Below are positions 17,809 to 26,542 of a stretch of 64,000 nucleotides of DNA, piece after piece. The notes below the pieces were generated by a model. It was not told the origin of the DNA, did not search any database, and was given only the letters and a program-made list of their open reading frames with translations. Both the position numbers and the translations under genes were made by a program. How positions within the stretch are numbered: the stretch's first letter is position 1; every line of letters begins with the position of its first letter. The DNA is from Myxococcales bacterium (GTDB taxonomy: Bacteria > Myxococcota_A > UBA9160 > UBA4427): contig DUCN01000057.1 in the NCBI GenBank assembly GCA_012959805.1, positions 38,807-102,806 on the forward strand, in the 5' to 3' direction.

Positions 17809-17947
17809 GAGTCGTTCACGCGCGTCTGTCCTTGCTCTGTGCCGCCCTTGGCTGGCTCGTGGTCGGCTACTCTAGCCCGAATCGGGTGCAACGGTCCCAG
17901 TCAGTGCCTTTCACTTTCAGCCACTCCCAGCGACTTCGGAGGCAGCC

Positions 17948-18763
17948 ATGTGCGGAAGAATGACGCTGACGAAATCCGGCAGTGAGATCGCCGAGTATTT
18001 CGCCTTGGCCATGGCTGAGGAGGCCGTGACCGAGATGGACGGAACATCACTCCGCCCGCGCTACAACATCGCACCTTCACAGCCCATCGCGACGATTGAT
18101 CATTGTGCAGACGAACGGCCCGAGCTGCATTGGAAACAGTGGGGACTGGTTCCCTCCTGGAGCAAGGATCCGCGCATAGTCGGTAAACTATTCAATGCAC
18201 GCTCCGAGACCGCGTCTGAGAAACCCTCGTTTCGGGCCGCCTGGAAGCGGCGCCGATGTCTCGTTGTCGCCGACGGTTTTTACGAATGGACGCCTCGGGC
18301 GCGCGACCACCAGCCCTACCATTTCAGTCGAGGGGATGGCTCGCTCCTGGCCTTCGCCGGGCTCTATGAAGAATGGCTGGGGGAGGGCGGGGAGCTGATT
18401 GAATCGTGTACGGTCTTGACCACGGCGGCCAGTGCCGATCTCGAAGGAGTTCATCATCGCATGCCCGTTATCCTGGTGGCTGAGAATTTCGGTGCGTGGC
18501 TCGGACAGGGCTCCGATCCGGAAGCGTTGAAGGCACTCATGCAACCGGCTCCATCGGGAACACTCGAGAAAAAAGCCGTTGGTCGGACCGTGAATAATCC
18601 GCGGCATGATGACCCGAGTTGTCTTTTGCCGGCATCGGCGACCAGCCAGGCCGACGCGGTTGATGCATCACGCGAGGCGACCCCGAAATCCCTGGACCGG
18701 GACAGCGAGGATCCGTCGGACCAGGCTGAGCTTTTCGGGCCTGACCCCGAGGTTTCAAAATGA
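17948..18763 (+). CDS. yedK: SRAP-domain DNA-protein crosslink protein (YedK/HMCES)
   Basis: SRAP proteins form a covalent thiazolidine link with abasic sites in single-stranded DNA, protecting them. The 271-residue protein begins Met-Cys-Gly, the catalytic Cys2 being exposed after Met removal. The other conserved residues are present: Asn in RYNIAPSQ (about residue 38), NARSET, Glu in DGFYEW, and His in HHRMPV. The SRAP domain ends near residue 215; the remaining 55 residues are polar and low-complexity and are not part of the family. The stop overlaps the next gene start by four bases (ATGA). Confidence 0.93.
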   Translation: MCGRMTLTKSGSEIAEYFALAMAEEAVTEMDGTSLRPRYNIAPSQPIATIDHCADERPELHWKQWGLVPSWSKDPRIVGKLFNARSETASEKPSFRAAWKRRRCLVVADGFYEWTPRARDHQPYHFSRGDGSLLAFAGLYEEWLGEGGELIESCTVLTTAASADLEGVHHRMPVILVAENFGAWLGQGSDPEALKALMQPAPSGTLEKKAVGRTVNNPRHDDPSCLLPASATSQADAVDASREATPKSLDRDSEDPSDQAELFGPDPEVSK

Positions 18764-18996
18764 GCGGTGGTCGCAGACGCATTCATGTCGCGTGCATGAT
18801 CATCATCGTGCTTCTTTACGTGATCTCCGTGCCCTGGTATCGCGACGTGGACCAACCCCTCCAGGTCTGGCTCGGTCTGCCAGATTGGGTCGCCGTGGCA
18901 CTTCTCTGTTATGTCGGCGTCGCCATCGTGAACGGCGTGGCCTGGTCTGTGGCGGAGGTCTCCGATGAGTCCGATGATTCCGGGGAACCCAGATGA
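18760..18996 (+). CDS. Small two-helix membrane protein preceding a symporter (DUF3311-like)
   Basis: A 78-residue protein with two hydrophobic segments, about residues 9-26 and 40-64, joined by a loop with PWYRDVDQPLQVWLGLPDW. Small two-helix proteins of this shape (DUF3311/YhdT type) sit next to sodium/solute symporters and are thought to assist them. Here the start overlaps the SRAP stop and the end overlaps the symporter start, so the three genes are translationally coupled. The family name is by analogy of size, helix layout and context. Confidence 0.6.
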   Translation: MSGGRRRIHVACMIIIVLLYVISVPWYRDVDQPLQVWLGLPDWVAVALLCYVGVAIVNGVAWSVAEVSDESDDSGEPR

Positions 18997-20498
18997 ATTT
19001 CGGCATCTGGGGTGTGGTCTCGCTGCTGGTCTATCTCGCCGCACTTCTGGGCGTTGCCGAAGTGGCCAACCGCGCAAAGCGGGATTCATCGCCGTCGGAC
19101 CATTTTCTCGCAGGACGTTCGCTGGGCACCTTCGTGCTTTTCTTGACACTGTATGCGACCGCGTATAGTGGCAATTCGCTGCTGGGCTACCCAGGCCGCG
19201 CCTATCGAGATGGTTATTCGTTCATCATGGCGACGGGATTCATGATGGCGATCATCGTTGCATTTCATGTCATCGTTCCACGACTGCGCCCGCTTGCGGT
19301 TCGGCATGCCTTCGTCACGCCAGGCGATTATGTTCGGCTTCGATTCGAGGGTCCTTGGGCGCGCCCCTTGCGGTTGGCCATCGGTATCCTGATGAGTCTG
19401 GCGCTTGCGAATTTCCTGTTGGCGCAACTGAAAGCCATGGGGGAAGTCGCGAGCGTCGTGACGGACGGACGCATTCCCTATCCGTTAGGCGTCGTGGGCC
19501 TCGCGGGCATCATCCTCTTCTACGAGACCCGCGGTGGAATGCGGGCGGTCGCCTGGACCGATGCGGCCCAGGGAATCGTTATGCTCGTCGGACTATCGGC
19601 GCTTCTGGCCTGGCTGCTCGGTGAAGCCGGTGGCCTTTCTGAGATTACGCATGCGGTGGCCGAAAGACGCCCCGAAGCGGTTCGAGTGCCTTCCGCGACT
19701 GTGTCCATCAACTGGTTCAGCACGATCGCGCTGATGGGTCTGGCCAGCGTGCTTTACCCGCAGGCGATCCAGCGGATCTTTGCAGCGAAGAGTGGACGCG
19801 CCCTCAAGCGCTCGTTTGCAGGCATGACCTTCATGCCTTTGGCTACGACTCTCGTTGTCACGCTGATCGGGGTGGCCGCGATCGCGCGGTTCGATATCCA
19901 GGGTGCGGTCGCCACCGATGAAGTCGTTCCTCTCTTACTTCACGAGTGGGGCTCTGCGGGCGGCTATTCGACGGCCGCGGCGTTGCTTGTTTTCCTGGGT
20001 GCCTTGTCCGCGATCATGTCGACGGCGGATTCCTGCCTACTGTCGCTGGGATCGCTTCTCAGCCGTGATGTACTCGGGCGCGAAAGCCGTGATGAAGCCG
20101 CAACACGCTTGGGGAAGCGGCTGGCAGCCGCGATTCTTGTGGCAACGATTCCCTTCGCGCTGTATCGCGATCTCACGCTCTGGCGCCTCATTGAATTGAA
20201 AATGGAATTACTGATCCAATGCGTACCCGCCTTCCTGATCGCGCTGCATTGGTCCCGGCTTCGCGCCGGTCCGGTCCTGGCCGGAATAGTCGTTGGGACT
20301 GTGTTTTCTGCCGGATTGACGCTCGGGGGCGTCACTCGGATCGAGGGCTTGCACGTTGGCGTCGTCGGCTGCGCTCTGAACGCGATCGTGGCTGTTGGCG
20401 GAACTCTCCTTTCGGGCTCCGCAGACCAACAATCGGCAGGCCGATCGCAGGCCCCGGCAGAACTTCACCTTAAGCACGAAATAGACAAGTACTCCTAG
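18993..20498 (+). CDS. Sodium:solute symporter family protein (SSS)
   Basis: A 501-residue inner-membrane transporter with about 13 hydrophobic helices. Family signs are the N-terminal DHFLAGRSLG box (about residues 36-45), the TM segment with TAYSGNSLLGYPG, and GGMRAVAWTDAAQGIVML near 184-201, the SSS signature region. The helix with ALSAIMSTADSCLLSLGS matches the sodium-site region of the family. The substrate cannot be deduced; pantothenate, proline and carboxylates are all transported by relatives. The preceding 78-residue membrane protein probably belongs to the same transport unit. Confidence 0.88.
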   Translation: MNFGIWGVVSLLVYLAALLGVAEVANRAKRDSSPSDHFLAGRSLGTFVLFLTLYATAYSGNSLLGYPGRAYRDGYSFIMATGFMMAIIVAFHVIVPRLRPLAVRHAFVTPGDYVRLRFEGPWARPLRLAIGILMSLALANFLLAQLKAMGEVASVVTDGRIPYPLGVVGLAGIILFYETRGGMRAVAWTDAAQGIVMLVGLSALLAWLLGEAGGLSEITHAVAERRPEAVRVPSATVSINWFSTIALMGLASVLYPQAIQRIFAAKSGRALKRSFAGMTFMPLATTLVVTLIGVAAIARFDIQGAVATDEVVPLLLHEWGSAGGYSTAAALLVFLGALSAIMSTADSCLLSLGSLLSRDVLGRESRDEAATRLGKRLAAAILVATIPFALYRDLTLWRLIELKMELLIQCVPAFLIALHWSRLRAGPVLAGIVVGTVFSAGLTLGGVTRIEGLHVGVVGCALNAIVAVGGTLLSGSADQQSAGRSQAPAELHLKHEIDKYS

Positions 20499-20590
20499 AT
20501 ATTTAGCCTCATTTAGTTCAAGCATTTTACGAGAGATCGCAGATCGCCACCACAAGGATTCGAGACCCGATTGGGTCGATTCGAACTCTC

Positions 20591-20812
20591 GTGCGAATGA
20601 GGCGGACTGTGATGTGGACTGTAGTGGGCTTGACGTGTGTGGCTTGGACGAGTCTGGAACTCGTGCGTCCCTGGAACGCGAGCCGAGTCGCCATCGCGTT
20701 GGACTGCGAGCGGCCTCACGCCAAAGCACGTCTCGCGATGAATCGACAGCGCTTTGCTGCCTGGGATGAAAGCGGCCGCATGATCGTCGTTGAAGATCTC
20801 GGCCACCACTGA
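20591..20812 (+). CDS. Possible 73-residue hypothetical protein
   Basis: A GTG-started frame (an ATG lies two codons later) encodes a basic N-terminus, a hydrophobic stretch TVMWTVVGLTCVAW, then a polar part with two cysteines at most and no family motif I recognise. There is no clear ribosome-binding site. The surrounding 20499-20972 stretch has no better gene, so this may be a small membrane-anchored protein or a chance frame. Confidence 0.25.
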   Translation: MRMRRTVMWTVVGLTCVAWTSLELVRPWNASRVAIALDCERPHAKARLAMNRQRFAAWDESGRMIVVEDLGHH

Positions 20813-20904
20813 GTCGGCGCCGAAGTACAGAACCAATTTACACCCAACCCATCAGCGCTTCGCTATTTTGAGGCCCGTCACTCAATCCGTGGATTCATCG
20901 TAAT

Positions 20905-20938
20905 CCCTGCTCGTCGGTGATCACTCACCGAAGCAGGG
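20905..20938 (+). other. Long stem-loop upstream of prlC
   Basis: CCCTGCT (20905-20911) pairs with AGCAGGG (20932-20938), and TCGGTG (20914-20919) pairs with CACCGA (20926-20931), with a two-base bulge on the left and a six-base loop. It ends 34 bases before the prlC start. Only two T follow the stem, so a simple terminator is doubtful; a structured prlC leader is possible. Confidence 0.55.
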
Positions 20939-20972
20939 TTCGAGAATTCCTCTAATTGAAAGGGTCTGAAAT

Positions 20973-23075
20973 TTGCCGTCCGCTGAAACGAATCCGCTGC
21001 ATTCATTCGGAACGCTCCCGCGATTCGATCTCATCCGGCCGAGCCATGTCGAGCCGGCGATTCGGGATCTGATCGAGACGCTCTCCGTCGAACTCGAACA
21101 GCTGGAAAAGAATCTCGAGCCCACCTGGTCGGGGCTCATCGAAAAACTCGAATCGATGAGTGAGCAACTGGGTTATGCCTGGGGACTCGTCGGGCATCTG
21201 ATGGGCGTCCAAAATAGTGACGCGCTTCGCGATGCCCATTCGGCCGTACAGGGCGAACTCGTAGTCTTTGGATTGCGTCAGGCACAGAGCCGCCCGATTT
21301 TCGAAGGTCTCGAAGCACTGCGATCGGGACCGAGCTTCCGCTCACTCGAAGGGCCCCAGAAACGCATCATCGAGAATCTCTTGCGTGAGGCTCAGCATTC
21401 CGGCGTAGGCCTGGCGGATGCTGAAAGGGAGCGTTTCAACGAGATTGCCGCAGAACTCGCCGAACTCGGAACGAAGTTCAGCAATCACCTGCTCGATGCG
21501 ACGAACGATTTCGAACTGACGATCATGGATCCCTCGGACATGGCCGGGATCCCCGACAGCCTCAAGGCGCTCACCGCTCAGGATGCTCGGAGTCATGGGG
21601 CCCCCGAGGCCACGCCGGAGGACGGACCGTGGCGCCTCACCCTGGACGCACCGATCTTGATTCCGTTTCTCGAACATGGTCAACAAAGATCGCGTCGAGA
21701 GGAGCTCTATCGCGCCTATGTCACACGGGCCAGCAGCGGCGAGTTTGATAACACGCCGATCATCGAACAGATCCTGTCACGACGACACGAGATGGCCGAA
21801 CTCCTGGGGTTTTCGAGTTACGCCGATCTATCGATCGATTCAAAGATGGCGCCGGAACTGTCTGCGGTCGAAGACCTGCTGGAAGAACTTCGATCCGCCT
21901 CGATGGATTCAGCGCGGGGCGAACTAGACGCCCTGCGCGAGTTTGCAGCGCAAGACAAGACGCGAAATGACGAGGGGAGCGAATCCGGGGAGAGCCTCGA
22001 ACTCTGGGACGTGGCCTTCTATGCCGAGAGGCTTCGGGAGGCGCGCTTCGACTACTCCGAGGAAGCGCTACGACCGTATTTCCCGCTGCCGTACGTGTTG
22101 GATGGGTTGTTCGCCCTGGCCAACCGGCTATTCGGGGTTTCGATTGTGGCGGCGGATGGTGACACGCCGGTCTGGCATCCCGATGTTCGTTTCTTCCGCG
22201 TGACGGACGCTGGCAGTGAGCCCATCGCGTCTTTTTTCCTCGACCCCTATTCGCGCTCGGGCGAAAAGCGAGGCGGCGCGTGGATGGATGAATGCCTGGG
22301 TCGCAACGCGCGAACCGGCGGACTTCCGGTGGCCTATCTCGTCTGCAACCAGACGCCGCCGGTCGGTGATTCGCCCTCGCTCATGTCCTTCGGCGAAGTG
22401 TTGACGCTCTTTCATGAATTCGGTCACGGCCTCCAACACATGCTGACCCGAGTCGAACACACCTTGGCCGCTGGGATTCGCAATATTGAATGGGATGCGG
22501 TCGAGCTGCCCAGTCAGTTCATGGAAAACTGGTGCTACCACAAAGAGACTCTGCTCGGACTCTCGAAGCATTTCGAAACCGGCGAGCGACTTCCGGATGA
22601 GCTCTACGAGAAGATCAAAGCGGCTCGGACCTATCGAGCAGCGAGCCAGATGCTTCGCCAGCTCTATTTTTCGTCCATGGATCTCGCGCTTCATTCAAAG
22701 GTGAGGGCCGAATCAGGTGAAGATATCCTCCTTGTTCAGCGCCGGATTGCGGAAACGACAACCGTGATGGCGCCGCTGCCAGAGGATCGATTTCTCTGCA
22801 GCTTCGGTCATATCTTTGCCGGTGGTTATGCGGCCGGATATTACAGCTACAAGTGGGCGGAGGTTCTCTCAGCGGATGCCTTTTCGGCGTTCGAAGAGGC
22901 GGGGCTCGGCGAGCCCGCGGCAGTGGCGGAAACCGGTCGGCGTTTTCGAGAGACTGTGCTCTCACTGGGCGGCGGCACCGCTCCCATGGAAGTCTTTGAG
23001 GCATTTCGCGGGCGAGCGCCATCGCCGGACGCGCTGCTTCGTCACTCGGGCCTGACATCCGAGGCGAGTACTTGA
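20973..23075 (+). CDS. prlC: Oligopeptidase A (M3 zinc metallopeptidase)
   Basis: A 700-residue cytoplasmic peptidase that degrades peptides left by ATP-dependent proteases and cleaved signal peptides. The M3 zinc site HEFGHGLQH lies near residue 480, with the third ligand Glu about 28 residues on (NIEWDAVELPSQFMENW). The N-terminal helical region and the C-terminal YYSYKWAEVLSADAFSAFE segment are typical of PrlC/thimet oligopeptidases. Length is near the usual 680. The start is TTG at 20973, preceded by AAAGGG ten bases upstream. The stop overlaps the next gene (TTGA). Confidence 0.95.
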   Translation: MPSAETNPLHSFGTLPRFDLIRPSHVEPAIRDLIETLSVELEQLEKNLEPTWSGLIEKLESMSEQLGYAWGLVGHLMGVQNSDALRDAHSAVQGELVVFGLRQAQSRPIFEGLEALRSGPSFRSLEGPQKRIIENLLREAQHSGVGLADAERERFNEIAAELAELGTKFSNHLLDATNDFELTIMDPSDMAGIPDSLKALTAQDARSHGAPEATPEDGPWRLTLDAPILIPFLEHGQQRSRREELYRAYVTRASSGEFDNTPIIEQILSRRHEMAELLGFSSYADLSIDSKMAPELSAVEDLLEELRSASMDSARGELDALREFAAQDKTRNDEGSESGESLELWDVAFYAERLREARFDYSEEALRPYFPLPYVLDGLFALANRLFGVSIVAADGDTPVWHPDVRFFRVTDAGSEPIASFFLDPYSRSGEKRGGAWMDECLGRNARTGGLPVAYLVCNQTPPVGDSPSLMSFGEVLTLFHEFGHGLQHMLTRVEHTLAAGIRNIEWDAVELPSQFMENWCYHKETLLGLSKHFETGERLPDELYEKIKAARTYRAASQMLRQLYFSSMDLALHSKVRAESGEDILLVQRRIAETTTVMAPLPEDRFLCSFGHIFAGGYAAGYYSYKWAEVLSADAFSAFEEAGLGEPAAVAETGRRFRETVLSLGGGTAPMEVFEAFRGRAPSPDALLRHSGLTSEAST

Positions 23076-23473
23076 CCCAGGAGGAAAAGGGCTGGCGCCC
23101 GGTCTATCGCATCGTTTGCCGGATTCCGGCTGGGCAGGTCGCGACCTACGGCCAGATCGCCGCGATGTCCGGGATGCCGCGAGCAGCACGACAGGTCGGC
23201 TGGGCATTGGCTGCGCTGGGGGAAGAGGATGACGTACCCTGGCATCGGGTGATCAATGCCCAGGGCGAGATCAGTCCCCGCGGTGGTCCCGAGGCCGTCG
23301 ATCTTCAGCGTGCGCTTCTCAAATCCGAGGGAATTGAATTCAATCGACGTGATCGCATCGACTTAGATCGCTATTGCTGGTTGCCGGGAAGTCGAAAAAC
23401 AAAGAGTGCGAAGAAAGCCGCGAAGAAGTCGGCCCACAAGAATCCGCAGACCAGAAGAGGAAGTGCCAGATGA
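23072..23473 (+). CDS. atl: Alkyltransferase-like protein (ATL)
   Basis: A 133-residue member of the O6-alkylguanine-DNA alkyltransferase family in which the active-site PCHRV is PWHRV (Trp57 in place of Cys). ATL proteins bind O6-alkylguanine, bend the DNA and flag the lesion for nucleotide excision repair instead of removing it. The helix-turn-helix recognition region (QVATYGQIAAMSGMPRAARQVG, split here as QVATYGQIAAMSG and RAARQVG) and the following glycine-rich loop are kept. The last 30 residues form a Lys/Arg/Ala tail absent from E. coli YbaZ. TTG start in the prlC stop; the next gene overlaps by ATGA. Confidence 0.9.
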   Translation: MTQEEKGWRPVYRIVCRIPAGQVATYGQIAAMSGMPRAARQVGWALAALGEEDDVPWHRVINAQGEISPRGGPEAVDLQRALLKSEGIEFNRRDRIDLDRYCWLPGSRKTKSAKKAAKKSAHKNPQTRRGSAR

Positions 23474-23706
23474 TCAAACTCGCAATCGACTTCGAGAATC
23501 CGGGCAAAGAATGGTGGGATAGTGGGGGCCGCGAATTGTGGGAATCCATCACCGAGGCCTTCGACAACAACGATGTCGCCGTCGACGAATCGATTGCCGA
23601 ATCATGGCTGGTTGAAGCCGCACGTATTCCGGGATGGATGGGTGGACCCGAATGGGCGCCTCATCCGGTCTGTCTGAAGCAGGTCGACGAGGACGAAATC
23701 GTTTGA
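23470..23706 (+). CDS. Small acidic hypothetical protein in the ATL-CCA operon
   Basis: With the ATG at 23470, which overlaps the ATL stop and has GAGGAAG upstream, the product is 78 residues. It is acidic, rich in Trp (six), with a helical middle and a Gly-Trp-Met-Gly-Gly-Pro loop near residue 55. I do not recognise a family. Its stop overlaps the TTG start of the CCA enzyme, so it is coupled to both neighbours and is very likely translated. Confidence 0.7.
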   Translation: MIKLAIDFENPGKEWWDSGGRELWESITEAFDNNDVAVDESIAESWLVEAARIPGWMGGPEWAPHPVCLKQVDEDEIV

Positions 23707-25124
23707 GTCCCGATTCGTTCCCAGCAGGGGAGCGGTCCACCCTGCTCGACCAGGTTCCCGATCTTGTTCCCACGCTTGCGCGGGCCGTGTCCTCGATCGG
23801 TGGACGCCTGGTCCTAGTGGGTGGCTGGGTGCGTGATGGTCTGAATGGAGATCACTCAAAGGATCTTGATGTCGAAATTTTCGGCTTGTCCGAAGATGAA
23901 ATCACGAAGCTGCTCTCGCCCTTTGGATTTACAAAGCCGGTCGGCCGAGAATTCTCGGTCTGGCGTCAGATGCGCCAGGGCATCGATGTGGCGCTGCCGC
24001 GCGGTGGTGGCGAACGCTTCCGGCCGAGCGCGGGGGACTCACTCGACGAAGCCTTTCGCGAGGCGAGTCGGCATCGGGACCTAACGATCAACGCGGTCGG
24101 ATGGGACCCGATGGCTGATCGAGTGATCGATCCGTGGAATGGTCAGCATGATCTCCGGGCGAGACGATTGAAGGCGGTATCGGCAGAGACTTTCGGATCG
24201 GATCCTCTTCGGGTCCTGCGAGTGGCGAGGCTGAAGGCTCGCTTCGAGGCACAAGTCGATTCGAATCTCGAAGCGATTTGTCGCGGGATCGACTTGCAGG
24301 AGCTTGCCCCGGAGAGAGTTGCCGCGGAGCTTTGGCGAATTCTGTGCGAGTCCCCACGTCCCTCGATCGCCTTCGAATTCCTGGCGAGCATCGATCAAGT
24401 CGGAGTCTTCGCGCCGATCGAGGCGCTCCAGGGCGTCGCGCAGGATCCGGAATGGCATCCTGAAGGCGATGTCTTCGTTCATACCTGTCTGGTGGTTGAT
24501 CGCGCCGCAGAGATTTCGCGGGCAGAGGCGTTGTCTGGAGACGAGCAGATTCTGCTGATGGTTTCGGCCCTTTGTCACGATCTGGGGAAGCCGACGACGA
24601 CAAAGGTCGAAGCCGATGGCCGCATTCGATCACTCCAGCACGAGGCCGAGAGCGCCCGGCAGACACAGTCCTGGCTCAACACACTCTGCCTGGGCGAGGG
24701 TCGTATTCGCGCCGTCGTCGGACTAGTGGCCCAACATCTGGCACCGGCACAGTTCGTGAGTCAGGGAGCCGGCGCGCGCGCCTATCGTCGATTGGCTCGA
24801 AAACTCGAGCCCGCTGGCGTAACCGTGGTTGAACTCGAGCGTCTGGCGCGTGCCGACCATTTGGGTCGCACGACCGCTGACGCCGAAGCGGGTCGATTCG
24901 AAGCGGGCGAGCGGTTCCTCGAGGCGGCGAGGAGCGCTGACATTCATGAGGGCGTGCGACCGGATGTCGTTTCCGCCTCCATGCTGATGGCACGGGGAAT
25001 CGTTCCGGGGCCTGCGTTGGGACATATGCTCGCTCGCTGCCGCGAAATCGAGGATGCGACGGGTAGCCAAGACGCTTCGTCCATCGCAGAGACGGTCCTG
25101 CGAGAATTCGAAACGGACCAGTGA
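23703..25124 (+). CDS. cca: tRNA CCA nucleotidyltransferase with HD domain
   Basis: A 473-residue class II nucleotidyltransferase fused to an HD hydrolase domain. The head has GGWVRDGL (about residue 41) and the metal-binding DLDVEIFG, then RRHRDLTINAVGWD and DPLRVLRVARLKARF. The HD domain, from about residue 255, shows FVHTCLVVDRAAE and LCHDLGKPTTT. Multifunctional CCA enzymes with HD domains have phosphodiesterase or phosphatase activity that may help tRNA repair. TTG 23703 is chosen because it overlaps the preceding stop and has GAGGACGA upstream; an upstream ATG at 23634 would lie wholly within the previous gene. Another CCA/poly(A)-type enzyme is at 12086. Confidence 0.9.
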   Translation: MSPDSFPAGERSTLLDQVPDLVPTLARAVSSIGGRLVLVGGWVRDGLNGDHSKDLDVEIFGLSEDEITKLLSPFGFTKPVGREFSVWRQMRQGIDVALPRGGGERFRPSAGDSLDEAFREASRHRDLTINAVGWDPMADRVIDPWNGQHDLRARRLKAVSAETFGSDPLRVLRVARLKARFEAQVDSNLEAICRGIDLQELAPERVAAELWRILCESPRPSIAFEFLASIDQVGVFAPIEALQGVAQDPEWHPEGDVFVHTCLVVDRAAEISRAEALSGDEQILLMVSALCHDLGKPTTTKVEADGRIRSLQHEAESARQTQSWLNTLCLGEGRIRAVVGLVAQHLAPAQFVSQGAGARAYRRLARKLEPAGVTVVELERLARADHLGRTTADAEAGRFEAGERFLEAARSADIHEGVRPDVVSASMLMARGIVPGPALGHMLARCREIEDATGSQDASSIAETVLREFETDQ

Positions 25125-25359
25125 CTAACGACTGGCGACTAACGTAGGAGTCTTGGACGAATCGCCGGTTTGCCGCTTCGCTCGAAAAACTGACAGGGCT
25201 CGCCCGACGATTAAAGAACGACTTGGGAAGGCAATTCGGGTGACTTGAACTCGTACGCGCGGCAGCCGCGCGGCTTGTCGGCCTCCTATGTGACGAAATA
25301 GTGGAGGCAGTCCGGAAGTTGCGATGAAGTTGGCACCGAAAGAGAACCTCTGATTTGCT

Positions 25360-26295
25360 CTAGCGCGCTAATTCGGCCATGAGTTCGAACATCTCGATTG
25401 GCCCGGGAGGCGGGGCTAGATCTCCAAACTCCCGATACAGGGTGAGGACATTCACAGCGATGCGTTCAGAATCGAGCCAGGCTGAATAGTCGGCCAGCTT
25501 GATGTCGAGGGCTGCTTCCCGTGCGCTGAGCCCTGCGTCGAATCGGATGCGCGCCTCATCGCGCACGTAGGCAAGATAATCGCGTACTGCCAGGACGCCC
25601 TTGATGTCGGTCAAAGGTCCGTGCCCGGGCACGATGATCTCGGGTTCGAGGGCGATGATCTTCTCACACGCATCGATCCAATTCGCCACGGGCCCCTCCC
25701 ACATGATCGGCGTGCCATCGATGAAGAGAATGTCACCCGTGAAAACGGCGTGCGCGTCCGGCACGTGAATGATGACGTCGCCTCGCGTGTGGGCGGGTCC
25801 AACTTCGATCAACTCGACCGTGCGATCACCGACTTGGAGATCGAGTTGGCCGTCGAAGGTCTCGGTGGGTGGAGTGAATTGAATGCCGTCGAACTCGAAT
25901 TCTCCGAAGGCCTGGCGTAGGAATTGACCGACTTCGCCGAGATCGTCCGCGCCCTTCAAGAACGCGGCCATGATCGTTGGGGGGACGGCGTTCATTTCTT
26001 CCGCGCTGGCCGTTGAGGAGATGATTCGCGCATCGCCGACCAACTCGTTGCCATAACAATGATCTCCGTTGGCATGGGTATTGACGAGAGTGTCAATTTT
26101 CCGGGCGGCTGGGGCGGCCGACGTCATCTCGTCGAGCATACGCTGGGTGAGCGGCAAGTCGTAGAGCGTGTCGACGAGCAGTGATTCCTCGCCGTCACAC
26201 ACTAGGCCGGCATTGCTCAAACCCCAGGATCCATCGGGTTGAAGATACGCAAAGAGTCCAGGTCCGAGATCTTCAAGCCGCGCATCGTCTCGCAT
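25360..26295 (-). CDS. MBL-fold metallo-hydrolase
   Basis: A 311-residue metallo-beta-lactamase-fold hydrolase. The metal motif is THANGDHCYGN (about residue 77), i.e. HxNxDH instead of the usual HxHxDH. The later metal ligands are seen in GPAHTRGDVI, FTGDILFIDG and VPGHGPLTD. Such HxNxDH members are known in Actinobacteria and elsewhere; substrates are unknown. Two adjacent ATGs (26298, 26295) are possible; GGAG has better spacing to the second. It is divergent from the next gene across 247 bases. Confidence 0.82.
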   Translation of the reverse strand: MRDDARLEDLGPGLFAYLQPDGSWGLSNAGLVCDGEESLLVDTLYDLPLTQRMLDEMTSAAPAARKIDTLVNTHANGDHCYGNELVGDARIISSTASAEEMNAVPPTIMAAFLKGADDLGEVGQFLRQAFGEFEFDGIQFTPPTETFDGQLDLQVGDRTVELIEVGPAHTRGDVIIHVPDAHAVFTGDILFIDGTPIMWEGPVANWIDACEKIIALEPEIIVPGHGPLTDIKGVLAVRDYLAYVRDEARIRFDAGLSAREAALDIKLADYSAWLDSERIAVNVLTLYREFGDLAPPPGPIEMFELMAELAR

Positions 26296-26542
26296 CATTT
26301 CTCCGTCTCTGGACCAGGGCGGCATCGATCATTCCGGTCTTCTTCCTGATTTCGGCCCGAGGGTCGCACAAGTGCTGCCGAGTCGCCGGGCGGTTCGGTG
26401 TCACGCGCCGAGTGTGGGAAGGCGGATTTAACCGCCGGTCGTTGGCGTGGACCGCGATGCAGGGAACCGGGCGGAGTGTGCGGAATTCCTCAACTTCTTG
26501 GCGGTTTTGCCGATGAGATAAAGGCAACCTTGAGGGGGAAGA

